Part shown: positions 10,993 through 21,041 of the stretch, in pieces
How the letters are laid out: the number at the start of each line of letters is the position of its first letter
Numbering within the stretch: position 1 is the stretch's first letter
DNA from: Forficula auricularia
Lineage: Eukaryota > Arthropoda > Insecta > Dermaptera > Forficulidae
Direction of reading: 5' to 3'
DNA length: 64,000 bases
NCBI GenBank assembly: GCA_024734495.1
Contig: JALMQS010000088.1
Location: 186,001 to 250,000 of the forward strand
Notes under the pieces: model-generated
Seen by the model: the letters and a program-made list of their open reading frames with translations, nothing else
What the model was told of the DNA's origin: nothing
Database searches by the model: none
Made by a program: the position numbers and the translations under genes

Positions 10993-11577
10993 AGGAATTA
11001 CGTATAAGCTACACAAGCTATAACTTTGGGGTCCCCGAAAAAATTGTCCTAGTGAGCAATTGTCATATATACTTAAATATACTGCAGCATTATTTGTCCC
11101 AATGCCCCACGTCCCATCTCTTCAGCCAATTTTTTAGCGCGTCCTTTCGAAGAACAAAGCGCTATTGTGCCTAGGGTTTGCATTACCGATAACCGGTTAG
11201 CCGATTTTACCAGTAATTATGACTACCGAAATTACTGATAAATTTCGACAGCAAATGCCGGTAATTTTTAAAATTATTTCATTACTATTTTATAATAGAA
11301 ACGGAAAGTGTAAAGTATATAATTTCTTTTACTATAAACACGGGGATTTGCATTTTTAAGTTTTTTATGAATAAAAATGATTTTAAGTTAAAGATATATT
11401 ATTTCACTCCCTATACCTATACCTACTTCTTAATAGTATTTCAATTTAACCCTCTGGGTATCCAAAAATTGTATAATAGCACTGACATGTAATACCTGGA
11501 ATTATAAAGGGTCCCATATTTCAAATAGTTTAGGGCCTTATCAAGTCTAGTTCCGGCCCTGCCTCTGATTTTGAATA

Positions 11578-12390
11578 TAAGAGCCCCGTCCCATCTCAAT
11601 TGACCCACGAATATTTTTTCTTTTTAAATAAAATTATGCTAATCACGGTAAATTTAATTTAAATATTTATTTTTATTATCATTTGGAACAACATTTTAAA
11701 CAATTTAAAACATTTTATTGTAACATTTAACTTAAAATTATTTTTTAATTGTTAAAAACATATTTTTATATAAAAAATAGATCTTTGCTTTTTATTTATT
11801 TTATTTACTGTCAGAAATATTATTCGAGTTTATAAAACAACGGGTACAATAGCTACAAAACCTCGGTATGCGTCGAAATCCAAAATATCAGAGACGGGCA
11901 TTGAAGAAGATTATTAGAAAAAACATGGCTTTCTGGTCATAATGTTCCACTTTTGGAGTGGGTGGCAAACAGTCCCGACTTGTCACCAATAGAAACTCTT
12001 TAGCACACAATGAAAAAGCTTTTACGAATACAACCAGCTAGAAACGTAGTCGAATTAAAACATAAACTTCAAAATATTTTGTATACTTTCACTCAAGATG
12101 AATGTCAAAACTTAATAAGTACGTTGCCCAAAAGAATTCAAGCCGTAATTAAAAATAAAGACGACGTCACACAGTGGTAAAGGTTTTGGATTTTGTAGGT
12201 TTTCTTTGTTTTTAACAATTAAAAAATAATTTTAGGTTAAATGTTACAATAAAATGTTTTAAATTGTTTAAAATGTTGTTCCAAATCATAATAAAAATAA
12301 ATATTTAAATTAAATTTACCGTGAATTAGCATAATTTTATTTAAAAAGAAAAAATATTGGTGGGCCAATTGAGATGGGACGGGGCTCGTA
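11578..12390 (+). mobile_element. Tc1/mariner-like element with long inverted repeats
   Basis: An 813 bp element has ends TAAGAGCCCCGTCCCATCTC and, inverted, TACGAGCCCCGTCCCATCTC. Its terminal inverted repeats are about 180 bp and are flanked by TA. The centre keeps only the C-terminal part of a transposase, so it is an internally deleted, non-autonomous copy. It lies inside the gypsy remnant. Confidence 0.8.
11930..12180 (+). pseudogene. Tc1-like transposase, C-terminal fragment
   Basis: Translation reads 'VLEWVANSPDLSPIETL', a stop, then 'HTMKKLLRIQPARNVVELKH' and 'LPKRIQAVIKNKDDVTQW'. The SPDL-PIE block carries the last acidic residue of the DDE triad, and the LP-RIQAVI block is the usual Tc1 C-terminus. 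One in-frame stop follows PIETL. The first two catalytic aspartates and the paired DNA-binding domain are deleted. Confidence 0.8.
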
Positions 12391-12640
12391 TAAGAAAATT
12401 TTTTAAACATCTTTCTTGTTTCGGGGCTCTAATAAATCCATCTGAATACAAAAAAAGCTTATTTTTCTAAGACATGAAATATCATCTAGTGGGATAAAAC
12501 TACCTATGGAAAGAGTTCAAGCAATTTCCGAAAACCTAAGACTGCTTCAGAAATGAGAAGATTTCTTGGGATGATAAATTTTCATAGAGGGTTTATTCCT
12601 CAAATTGCTCAAACACAAAGCTCTCTTCATGTTATAGAAA
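12391..12640 (+). pseudogene. Gypsy reverse transcriptase, thumb region fragment
   Basis: Frames decayed by stops give 'KFFKHLSCFGALINPSEYKK' then 'MRRFLGMINFHRGFIPQIAQ', matching the connection after the gypsy RT active site (LRRFLGMINFYRRFIP). It continues the fragment at 10905-10992 on the same strand. Frameshifts and stops mark it as dead. Confidence 0.7.
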
Positions 12641-12689
12641 ATGTTCGAGGTTCGAGAAATGCAAAGAAGAAATATGTAAATCAACTAAA

Positions 12690-12950
12690 ATTTTAAAACC
12701 ACTTAAAAAATCCAATCCTATAATGGATTATGTCACATCGGTTTGAGACCAATATCAAGAGTGAGTAGACGATGACCAATAGTATTGATTCTACTCCCAT
12801 TAGCTGCATGATGACATCCGAATGGTCCATTTGATTGATTTGTTTATATATCGTACAGGGATGATAGATTTTACATCCGCCCCTATGTCGATTAAGAATT
12901 GAATTTTTGTCCACTTATCTGTTACAAATAGGTGACTAAGTTTATTATGG
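12690..12950 (-). pseudogene. Gypsy aspartic protease fragment, opposite strand
   Basis: Minus-strand translation gives 'FVTDKWTKIQFLIDIGADVK' and then 'SIIP', the retropepsin active-site region (usual FLVDTGAD), with T replaced by I in the D-T-G triad. The rest continues in a shifted frame. It faces the RT fragments at 12391-12640, so the gypsy remnants are rearranged. Confidence 0.65.
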
Positions 12951-12984
12951 CAAGAGCACGTCGCTTCTTATCGACTCCTTACTT

Positions 12985-14278
12985 TTCTCTTTTTTTTTTT
13001 TTTTTTTTTAATGCAATCGAATGCAAGAAGGGGTTCACCAGTAAAGATGCAGCCCCTATGGATCTCGAAAGACCCTTGCATTACCGAAGAGAAGAGAAAG
13101 TTGATTAAGTGAGAGGGTGTAGACGTAGGTGTCTATGCACTCCGGTTTTGAAGGTTTGAAGATTATAGGTGCTGGGAAAGATAGAGGCTGGAAGGGAGTT
13201 CCAGTTCCTTGAAGTCATGGGGATATATGTATTGGCGAATGAAGTGGTCCGGCACTTTTCTAGTTTGACCGCGAAAGAGTGTTGGGAGTCGGCAAAACGC
13301 GTGCTACGTGCAAAGCATGCTTTGGGGGGAATTATTGATTTTATCTCATCAGAGCACTTCCCGTGATAGTATTTATAGAAAAGGGAAAGGGCAGAGACAT
13401 CTCTTCGATGAGCCAGCGAGTCGAGGGAGTCGGTGAGGGTAGAATCGTCAATTAGCCTGACGGCTCGTTTCTGAATTGCATCCAGGGTAGCAAGAGAGTA
13501 TTTTGAGGCCCCTCTCCACAGATGAGAGCCGTATTCGAGACAGGGGCGGATCTGGGCCTTGTAGATGGTGAGAAGTTGTGGGGGTTTGTAAAATCGCTTG
13601 GACCTGAATAAGAAGCCAATCTTCCTTGCTGCAGATTTCGCCACAGAGGAGATGTGTTCATTCCAAGACAGGTCAGATGCGACAGAGACGCCAAGCATGG
13701 ATAGGCTGTCACACATTTTTAGGGTATTCGAATCGAAGTGAATATCAGGGAAATCTTTATTTTCTCGCCTAGAAATTAGACAATATTGAGTCTTGTTTGA
13801 ATTGAAGTTAACTAAATTTTGTGAGCCCCATTTATTCAGTTTGTCTAGGTCGAGAGTAATTGAGGAGGTAACATTGATTCGATTATTCGGGAGTGAGGGT
13901 TTACCGTGTAGAGTGCTATCGTCGGCGTAACAATGAGTGGGGTTTGCCGTTTGATCGAAAAGGTCGTTTATATAAATTAGGAAGAGTGTGGAGGAGATTA
14001 CGGAGCCTTGGGGAACACCAGAGTTTGTGGAGAACGATTCAGATGATGTTCCATCCACCACAACTTTTATACTTCGGTTTGTCAGAAAGCCTTCTATCCA
14101 TTTGCGAAGATAAAGTTTAGGGAAAGCGGTGTTGGTTTATAGTGAAACATATTAAACAAAGGAATTATTATTTAACGGGTTATAGTGGTGTGTCACACCA
14201 CTATAACCCGTTAAATAATAATTCCTTCATTTGCGAAGAGTTGGTGTGAATCCGAAGGCTGGCAGTTTGGCAAGAAGA
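12985..14278 (-). mobile_element. Jockey/CR1-type LINE copy A, 5'-truncated
   Basis: The poly-A tail is read as a T-run at about 12990-13010. Coding runs 14061 down to 13105 and continues to 14278 beyond a nested 117 bp insertion. The frame covers the RT after PQGS, the YADD box and the C-terminal domain ending 'HRHLRLHPLT', nearly identical to copy B. It is inserted between gypsy gag (14284-14560) and protease (12690-12950) remnants. It lacks the endonuclease and the first half of the RT, as is typical of abortive target-primed reverse transcription. Confidence 0.85.
14111..14227. mobile_element. Minimal family-1 palindrome inserted in LINE copy A
   Basis: A 117 bp insertion lies between perfect 12 bp duplications catttgcgaaga (14099-14110, 14228-14239). 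It starts with the family-1 terminus 'agggaaagcggtgttgg' and contains 'aattattatttaacgggtta' mirrored around 'gtggtgtgtcacaccac'. No hammerhead core remains. The LINE reading resumes exactly after the second duplication, which proves the insertion boundaries. Confidence 0.8.
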
Positions 14279-14283
14279 TTTCA

Positions 14284-14560
14284 AATAATAACATGGCGAA
14301 CTGCAGTCTGATTTGAATTCCCTTCTAATTACGAATGTTTGTTGGGAAAATGTACCTAAATTTTCGAGAACTTGACTACTTGTAAATTTCTCTCTTTTTA
14401 TCCTCGATATTTCTCTTCGTAATCCAGCCATCTCATTCAATATATCAAAATTTATATAGAGAATGAGAAGATTGCTATATGCGTAGTGTTTATTACTTTG
14501 TCGGCTTTGTCTGTAAGATTTTCTAGATTAGCATCACTAACTTGAAGAATAGCTTTTTTT
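14284..14560 (-). pseudogene. Gypsy gag fragment
   Basis: The minus strand encodes 'AILQVSDANLENLTDKADKV' and 'NEMAGLRREISRIKREK', which resembles the C-terminal gag of arthropod gypsy elements ('LADKADKI..' followed by 'LRREIS-LK'). LINE copy B inserted its tail at one end and LINE copy A at the other. Frames are broken. The zinc-knuckle region is not visible. Confidence 0.5.
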
Positions 14561-14669
14561 TTTTTTTTTTTTTTAATGCAATCGAATGCAAGAAGGGGTG
14601 CACCAGTAAAGATGTAGCCCCTATGGATCTCGAAAGACCCTTGCATTACTGAAGAGAAGGGAAAGTTGT

Positions 14670-17081
14670 TTAAGTGAGAGGGTGTAGACGTAGGTGTCTA
14701 TGCACCCTGGTTTTGAAGGTTTGAAGATCATAGGTGCTGGGAAAGATAGAGGCTGGGAGAGAGTTCCAGTTCCTTGAAGTCATGGGGATATATGAATTCG
14801 CGAATGAAGTGGTCCGGCACTTTTCTAATTTGACCGCGAAAGAGTGTTGGGAGTCGGCAAAACGTGTGCTGCGTGCAAAGCATGCTTTGGGGGGAATTAT
14901 TGATTTTATCTCATCAGAGCACCTGCCGTGATAGTATCTATAGAAAAGGGAAAGGGCGGAGACATCTCTTCGATGAGCCAGCGAGTCGAGGGAGTCGGTG
15001 AGGGTAGAATCGTCAATTAGCCTGACGGCTCGTTTCTGAATTGCATCAAGGGTAGCAAGAGAATATTTTGAGGCTCCTCTCCACAGATGAGAGCCGTATT
15101 CGAGACAGGGGCGGATTTGGGCCTTGTAGATGGTGAGAAGTTGTGGGGGTTTGTAAAATCGCTTGGACCTGAATAAGAAGCCAATCTTCCTTGCTGCAGA
15201 TTTCGCCACAGAGGAGATGTGTTCATTCCAAGACAGGTCAGATGCGACAGAGACGCCCAACATGGATAGGCTGTCACACATTTTCAGGGTATTCGAATCG
15301 AAGTGAATATCAGGGAAATCTCTATTTTCGCGCCTAGAAATTAGACAACATTGAGTCTTGTTTGAATTGAAGTTAACTAAATTTTGAGAGCCCCATTTAT
15401 TCAGTTTGTCTAGGTCGAGAGTAATTGAGGAGGCAATATTGATTCGATTATTCGGGAGAGAGGGTTTGCCGTGTAGAGTGCTATCGTCGGCGTAACAATG
15501 AGTGGGGTTTGCCGTTTGATCAATAAGGTCGTTTATATAAATAAGGAAGAGTGTGGAGGAGATTACAGAGCCTTGGGGAACACCAGAGTTTGTGGAGAAC
15601 GATTCAGAAGATGTTCCATCCACCACAACTTTTATACTTCGGTTTGTCAGAAAGCTTTCAATCCATTTGCGAAGTGTTGGTGTGAATCCAAAGGCTGGTA
15701 GTTTGGCAAGAAGATTTTTGTGCCAAACCTGGTCAAAAGCTTTGGAGATATCAAGGGCTACAGCGAGGGTTTCTTTTCCGGCCTCTAGAGTATTGTTCAA
15801 GGTGTGGGTGACATAGGTTAAGATGTCGCCTGTGGAACGATTTTGTCTGAATCCATATTGCCTATCGTGAATTAATTTATTGTTTTCTAAGTGATGAAGG
15901 ACGTGTTGGTTTATGACTAATTCCATTAATTTGGAAAGAACAGAGGTGATCGAGATAGGCCTGTAATTAGAGATTTGTGATGTGTCTCCTTTTTTAGGAA
16001 TAGGTGTTACTCTGGCTATTTTCCAGCTTTTGGGGAATATGCCCGACTCGTAAGAGAGTTGGAATAGCTTGGATAAGATAGGGGCAAGTTCAGGGGCGCA
16101 TTTTTTAATGAGAATTGGTGGGATGTTATCCGGGCCTGCGGCGGATTTGGAATTTAATTTATTAATGGCTTTTATGATTATTTGGGGCCTGAAAATTATT
16201 TTGCCCATGAGGTTGGTTTGGGGGGTATAAGTGGGCGGGTTAAGCCCTTTGTCATCTAAAGTGGAGTTAGTTGCGAAATAGGATGCTAGTGATTCGGCTT
16301 TTTCAGCGGGGGTCGTGGCTACTGAACCATTTGGGTGAAAGAGGGGCGGAAGTGAGGGGGACGCGAAATTTCTATTTATTGCCTTGTGTAACGAGAAAAA
16401 GGCCCGTTTTCCATTGGGGCAAGATGCGAGACGGTCAGCTATCCTCTGGTCGAATGATTTCTTTGCCTCAGAGATGATTTTTTTGCATGAGCTTCGCGAC
16501 TTGGTAAATGCAACTCGGTCACATTCTAGCTGTGAAAGTTGCCATTTCTGAAAAGATTTGTTTTTTTCACGGACGGAATCTGCGCATTGTCTACCAAACC
16601 AAGGCTTAGAATCCTTGTTCCCTTTAATCAATTTTGAGGGGATATAGGTTTCTAAGCCTATTTGAATTGCCTCGTTAAGGGCGTCTGCGAATTCTGAAGC
16701 GTTTTTATCTCTGATGCAGAGTTCATTCCACTGGTAAGCGGCAAAAAAGTTACGCATGTCATTCCAATTAATGTTATCGTTATCGACTAGCCATATTTTT
16801 CTGGGGTTGGAGTGGGGTGACGGGGGTTTTGGCAAATTGGCGGAGGTTTTAATTTTTATCAGATTGTGGTCAGATTTACCTAAAGGGGCCGAAATTTTTG
16901 CTTCATAGGACGAAGGGTGGGAAGTGATGAAAAGATCGAGAAGATTGGATTTTTCATTGGCTTTGTCTGGGATTCTTGTGGGGCCGTTAATAATTTGTGT
17001 GAGGCCACACGCCGTAGAGAAGATTTCAGCGTCGGAGCCTGGCTTGACTGATGCTGAGTAATTTCTAGAAACATAAGTGTT
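14670..17081 (-). CDS. Jockey/CR1-type LINE copy B: endonuclease tail plus intact reverse transcriptase
   Basis: This is the longest open frame in the window (about 803 codons). Its N-terminus holds the last third of an AP-type endonuclease ('INGPTRIP', 'LDLFITSHP', then the catalytic SDHN). A connecting region follows, then the reverse transcriptase: AGPDNIP, 'LDISKAFD' with the first catalytic Asp, 'SGVPQGS', and 'YADD' about 130 residues further in. The C-terminal domain ends 'HRHLRLHPLT'. The 3' UTR of about 100 bp ends in a poly-A tail seen as T's at 14553-14573. The frame is closed upstream by a stop at 17082, where the copy is truncated. The lack of disabling mutations suggests a young insertion. 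I cannot decide between Jockey and CR1 clades. Confidence 0.9.
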   Translation of the reverse strand, partial: NTYVSRNYSASVKPGSDAEIFSTACGLTQIINGPTRIPDKANEKSNLLDLFITSHPSSYEAKISAPLGKSDHNLIKIKTSANLPKPPSPHSNPRKIWLVDNDNINWNDMRNFFAAYQWNELCIRDKNASEFADALNEAIQIGLETYIPSKLIKGNKDSKPWFGRQCADSVREKNKSFQKWQLSQLECDRVAFTKSRSSCKKIISEAKKSFDQRIADRLASCPNGKRAFFSLHKAINRNFASPSLPPLFHPNGSVATTPAEKAESLASYFATNSTLDDKGLNPPTYTPQTNLMGKIIFRPQIIIKAINKLNSKSAAGPDNIPPILIKKCAPELAPILSKLFQLSYESGIFPKSWKIARVTPIPKKGDTSQISNYRPISITSVLSKLMELVINQHVLHHLENNKLIHDRQYGFRQNRSTGDILTYVTHTLNNTLEAGKETLAVALDISKAFDQVWHKNLLAKLPAFGFTPTLRKWIESFLTNRSIKVVVDGTSSESFSTNSGVPQGSVISSTLFLIYINDLIDQTANPTHCYADDSTLHGKPSLPNNRINIASSITLDLDKLNKWGSQNLVNFNSNKTQCCLISRRENRDFPDIHFDSNTLKMCDSLSMLGVSVASDLSWNEHISSVAKSAARKIGFLFRSKRFYKPPQLLTIYKAQIRPCLEYGSHLWRGASKYSLATLDAIQKRAVRLIDDSTLTDSLDSLAHRRDVSALSLFYRYYHGRCSDEIKSIIPPKACFARSTRFADSQHSFAVKLEKCRTTSFANSYIPMTSRNWNSLPASIFPSTYDLQTFKTRVHRHLRLHPLT

Positions 17082-17109
17082 TTATAATTGAATCTGGAGT
17101 TTGAGGGTC

Positions 17110-17415
17110 TGCTAAATTTCTTTCTTGTTGGGGGAAATGAAGTAGGTTCTTGGTGAAACATATTTTAATAAAGTAAAAAAATTTTTTAATAAAATTCTAG
17201 GCAGGCTTCAAAAAATGAAGGACAAGATGCTTATAGTATGACTCTATATAATTTCAGGGGTAAACTTCTCTTTAAACTCCTGAAGTTGGGCTCGTACCCC
17301 GAAATATACTATATATAGAGTCATGCTAATAAGCATCTTGTCTTTAATTTTTGTGAAAACTACCTAGAATTTTAAATTTAAAAAAAAATTTAATTTTCTT
17401 TACTTTGTTAAATTT
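17110..17415. mobile_element. Palindromic hammerhead element, family 1-like
   Basis: It starts with the family-1 terminus 'ggtgaaacatattttaataa'. Arms 'aagatgcttatagtatgact' (about 17224-17243) and 'agtcatgctaataagcatct' (about 17319-17338) are inverted. The right arm contains a hammerhead-like core; the left arm repeats its 3' part ('CCCTGAAATTATATAGAGTC' on the minus strand). It abuts the truncated 5' end of LINE copy B. Confidence 0.65.
17272..17320 (+). ncRNA. Decayed hammerhead ribozyme, family 1
   Basis: Stem I strand AACTC is followed by CTGAAGT (17280-17286; the last core A is T), stem II GGG/CCC, GAAA (17301-17304), an AU-rich stem III and the cut site ATA|GAGT. GAGT pairs with ACTC. 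The A-to-T change in box 1 predicts loss of activity, but the stem I pairing is intact. Confidence 0.6.
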
Positions 17416-17419
17416 CAAA

Positions 17420-17923
17420 TTTTTCTAAAAAATTCAGATGATTTTCGATCTCCCATCTCTAGTCCTGATAATAGCATTTTAATTTTCTCTACTTTTAGAA
17501 CATATTTTAATAATTACTGACTTTAAAGTTGTATAATCGAGGGAATCTGTAGTTTTTAAAATGTCTTTTATATAAGATTATGTGTTATTGTCCAAGGAAG
17601 ATAATAAATAATTGACTTTCATTTTATCATTTGTAATTTTTGCTAATAAAAATTGAGCTCCAATCTATTTAAACCAGAGTTTTGGCTCTACTCCCCAAAA
17701 CGGGGGTAGTTTAATTGCAACATGACCTTTCGAGACTTACTTTCAAGGCATCCAATTTCTCCTGTAATTTTTTCAATGCCTCATTCATCACTGGGCTAAT
17801 GCGCTTTACAAAGTTCGTTCGGGGTCACTTTGTGGAAAATCTCTTAATTAGTCTACCCAATAAGAACGGTCTCATTTAAAGAAATGAAGCCTTTATTGTA
17901 ATGCATAAAATAAATAAACAGTA
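17420..17923. other. No gene seen
   Basis: AT-rich sequence without a convincing frame or bounded repeat. Confidence 0.35.
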
Positions 17924-18606
17924 TAGTCCAGTCAAATTGTGCTCAAATTGGCCCCTATGGGGAAGTTTGGGATAGATCTGATTTTTTGCAAATATTATAT
18001 GTTTTTTGGGCGCTGAATCCAAATCTGAGGTGGCGGTTTTTTGCTTATAACTCGAAAACTATCAACTTTTCGTAAATAACCTTCTTATTCAAAATGAAAG
18101 TTCATAAAATTTCCTACAAATTTTATTATCTAAGTTTTTCTCCGACCAACCGTTCGGGCTCAAGTGCAAAATTCAAGTTTTCGACTTCGGCAGCACCCCC
18201 GGATCATCCAAAAACTCGCACTTTTTTCGATATTTTCCCATTTTGACCATAAAGGAGCACGTTTTCGACAAAGGCCACTATATACATTTTTAAATTAGAT
18301 TAAATTTGCTACAATTCAAACAAAGTTTAATTTTAATTGAATAAATGGTGTCGCAATGAGGTTGAAGTTTTGAAAAACTGCAATTTTTTGCAGAAAAACG
18401 CAATTTTTCCTTCAGGATATTATCCGAATCCTCAGAAGTGTCATGGAAAATGCTGGATATCTATAATACTAAGAGTTTTATTAAAAAGTTGTCCAAATGG
18501 GAGACCTCAGATTTGGATTCAACGCCCCAAAAAACATATATGGTATATGCAAAAAATAAGAACTACCCCAAAACTTTCCTGATAAAAGCACAATTTGACT
18601 GGACTA
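17924..18606. repeat. DNA element with inverted repeats of about 115 bp
   Basis: Left end 'tagtccagtcaaattgtgct' and right end 'agcacaatttgactggacta' are inverted, and the match continues through 'ttttttgggcgctgaatcca' against 'tggattcaacgccccaaaaa'. The span is 683 bp. The open frames at 18337-18656 cross the right inverted repeat and are not real genes. Superfamily not determined. Confidence 0.7.
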
Positions 18607-18609
18607 ATA

Positions 18610-20257
18610 TATACATATTTAATAACAAAATTCACATTCTTATGAATACAAAATGAATTTCTTGGTGATCAGCGGTCGCCACATTCTCTGACTATAATGC
18701 GTAATACTCTTAGCTGCTTTCATAAAGTCCAAACTGCAAAATATTCCGATGGTGGTACATATGTATATTTCTAACAATTTATTTAATAGTGAAACTGAAA
18801 GTTTGAAAACATCTGATATAGAAGGTAATCAAAATTGAATGTTTTATTTAGTGTTGATTGAGTCAAGAATGATTTTCTTTCAAAAAGCATCCGACATGAC
18901 ATTTGATAGGTATATTGAAATAGTCTCTTCCTTAAATCTTCCCCTGAGTGAATTCTCCCTATAGACATCGCGTTTCTTACACGTGCTGAAATGAGATCGA
19001 TGAAAAATCTAGAATGATGGAAGAACTCCAGTCAGACTCCTCGAGTTTTATTATTATTTATTCCGAACAAACATTTTTTTTTTAGTTTATAAAGCTTTTT
19101 CATGTATTTTGTTGTTTAAACAAATGTAAATCAAGTCTACTCACTTCCACAGAATTTAACAATGGTTAATAAAATCTAAATGAAAATTATGTTACTATTT
19201 GGATCAGTGTATACATTTTATTTCGGGGTGAAAATAAAAAATTCGCTATTGAAAAATTTGAACCATATAAAAATCTCATTAATAGAAATCGATGATCGTG
19301 AGTGAATCATCCAATTCAGTTTTTCCCTATTGGCGAATGAAACAATTAAATTAGGAAAACAATTCGTTTCGTAATTAAAATGATACAACAGAATTGGGTG
19401 GGCAATTCACAAACTGTTATTGTTACCGTCTATTGGATTTTAGGATATTAAAGGGTTGTTTTAAGGGAAAGTTCGGAAAGCTATCGGAGCAAATAATATT
19501 GTCACATAAAATCGATATACACTCTCCTATAGTACTTTATTTCTTAATAGAAAATAATAGAACAAATATTGTGAATAAATAAACGGATATTAAAAGAGAA
19601 AATAAATATAAACAAATTATAGATAGGTACTATTTACCATACTATTCTATTTGTTCTATTAAAGATAAATAAGGAAGTTAATTTATTAAATTCTATTTTA
19701 TTTATTTATTTTTTTAATAAATTGAAATAGTCAACTTTCATGAATTTTGTTACAGGGCTTAAATTTATTTGAGAGGCAAATTAAAATTAACAAGTTTTTG
19801 TTCTAAATAAACAACATCATACTTAAGAGCACTTGAAACGGCCAGGATCACCGCTATTACTCTGTGACCCCACCTCACAGAAATGTTTTACTAAGTTTAG
19901 TTCATTAACTCCTGTATTGTACATATATACCATATGTTAAAGTAAATGTACGAATATCCGGAAATGTGTATATTTTCCAGTAAATGTGCATATTCGTCGT
20001 CAGGTTAGGTAAATGTCGATATAATCACATTTCCCTTCAATATCCACATTAAATCATAGATTTTATCAAGAGCTGTTAGTAAAAGAGAGTTGATTTGAGA
20101 TTTATTTTATTAATATAGCTCACATTATTTCACTTTAGGACCCAACTTAAAAAAAAATGAAATAAAATATGTATGTGTGCAATTAATATCTACAGACGTT
20201 TGAAGTGTAACTTCCATACCTAACTTTTCTAATTTCACTTTCTCTTTATGTTAATAG
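18610..20257. other. No gene seen
   Basis: AT-rich DNA. Short open frames at 18783-18968 and 19394-19582 have no family resemblance or codon bias. A phrase near 19800-19920 has normal base composition but no exon signals I can support. Confidence 0.35.
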
Positions 20258-20272
20258 ATTATATTTTTATTT

Positions 20273-20581
20273 GCAACGAAATTTTCTCTGAAGAGAGACG
20301 GACTGGTAGAACTTTTAAATGAATTAAGAGAAGGAAGAAAAAAAATTGTTTTTCTATGCTTCTGCTGAGGAAGAAAAAAGTATTAAACACTGCTGTGGAG
20401 AGAGGAAGGTAGCATTTTATTTATATTGTCCCCTTGAAACCCTGAAGAAGGAGGGAAGAATCCTCCGAAACGTCGGTTTGGAAGGAAAGGAGGAAGGATT
20501 CCAATAAATTGCACCTTATTTGATGTGTTAATTTTTTCTTTCCTCACTATTCCTGGGCTGCTTTCATTACTTTCAATTATA
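20273..20581 (+). mobile_element. Hammerhead element, family 2, non-palindromic
   Basis: A 309 bp insertion lies between perfect 15 bp duplications attatatttttattt (20258-20272, 20582-20596). It reads gcaacgaaattttctctg, a purine-rich middle, an intact plus-strand hammerhead, 'aaggaggaaggattcc', 'gcaccttatttga' and 'actttcaat'. This looks like the full-length unit from which the palindromes at 1284 and 45550 were built. It has no open frame, and so resembles a solo terminal repeat of a Penelope-like element. Confidence 0.8.
20436..20480 (+). ncRNA. Hammerhead ribozyme, family 2 (intact)
   Basis: Stem I AAACC is followed by box 1 CTGAAGA (20442-20448), an extra A, stem II GGAGG-loop-CCTCC, GAAA (20467-20470), then ACGTC with the predicted cut after 20474. 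GGTTT then pairs with AAACC. The core matches CUGANGA and GAAA fully. Stem III is only the self-complementary ACGU, so it can form properly only between two RNAs. Confidence 0.85.
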
Positions 20582-20622
20582 ATTATATTTTTATTTTAAC
20601 TATATTTATAGTATTAACATTG

Positions 20623-20802
20623 AAGGAGACAATAAAAGAGTGTGTCTTTTGCTGGAATTATAAATTTTATTTATTTATAACGATCGTTATTTATAAAGTC
20701 GTTATAAATAAATAAAATTTATAATTCCAGCAGAAGACACACTCTTTTATTGTCTCCTTCAATATATAAAAATTCTGCTACTCTCGGCAAAAACTTTCAA
20801 TT
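20623..20802. mobile_element. Palindromic element, family 4
   Basis: A 180 bp insertion is flanked by 14 bp duplications tagtattaacattg (20609-20622, 20803-20816). Arms 20625-20683 and 20699-20758 are inverted ('ggagacaataaaagagtgtg', 'ctggaattataaattttatt'). Both arms start with TCGTTATAAAT, which is exactly the sequence after the predicted cut of the family-4 hammerhead at 37354-37400. The tail is 'ctgctactctcggcaaaaa'. The ribozyme core itself is absent here. Confidence 0.8.
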
Positions 20803-20818
20803 TAGTATTAACATTGGT

Positions 20819-21041
20819 TGGGAATCGGATTAGCCGAGAGCTTAAAGACACTAGCCTTCTAAGCAGGAGTCCCGGGTTCGAGTCCGAGTCCCTGCATTGA
20901 TATTTGACCGGCTATAATCTGATTCCTAGTCACCAATCCGTCTGGCAAGCGTGGTGACTTAATGCCAACCCCTTCCATTTGATGGAAGAGGCCTATATTC
21001 AGCAGTGGATTGTCGATATCGACAGGCTGATGATGATGATG
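20819..21041 (+). mobile_element. tRNA-derived SINE
   Basis: A 223 bp element is flanked by perfect 12 bp duplications attaacattggt (20807-20818, 21042-21053). The 5' head is tRNA-like: an A-box region 'attagccgagagctt', then the B-box 'GGGTTCGAGTCC' near 20875-20886. The tRNA-unrelated body follows and ends in a TGATGATGATGA tail, the type of simple-repeat tail used by RTE LINEs, which suggests RTE machinery. The insertion overlaps the duplication of the family-4 element on its left, so it is the younger of the two. Confidence 0.9.

Noticed and set aside
13169..16477. Plus-strand open frames opposite the LINE copies
   Set aside because: They are antisense shadows of the LINE reverse transcriptase and recur wherever the LINE does.
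16880..17161. Minus-strand frame of 93 codons upstream of the LINE RT
   Set aside because: The endonuclease motifs (LDLFITSHP, SDHN) are in a different frame, continuous with the RT; this frame is a shadow.
20819..20895. Functional tRNA gene at the SINE head
   Set aside because: A- and B-boxes are present, but the acceptor stem does not close and a SINE body, tail and target duplication follow.
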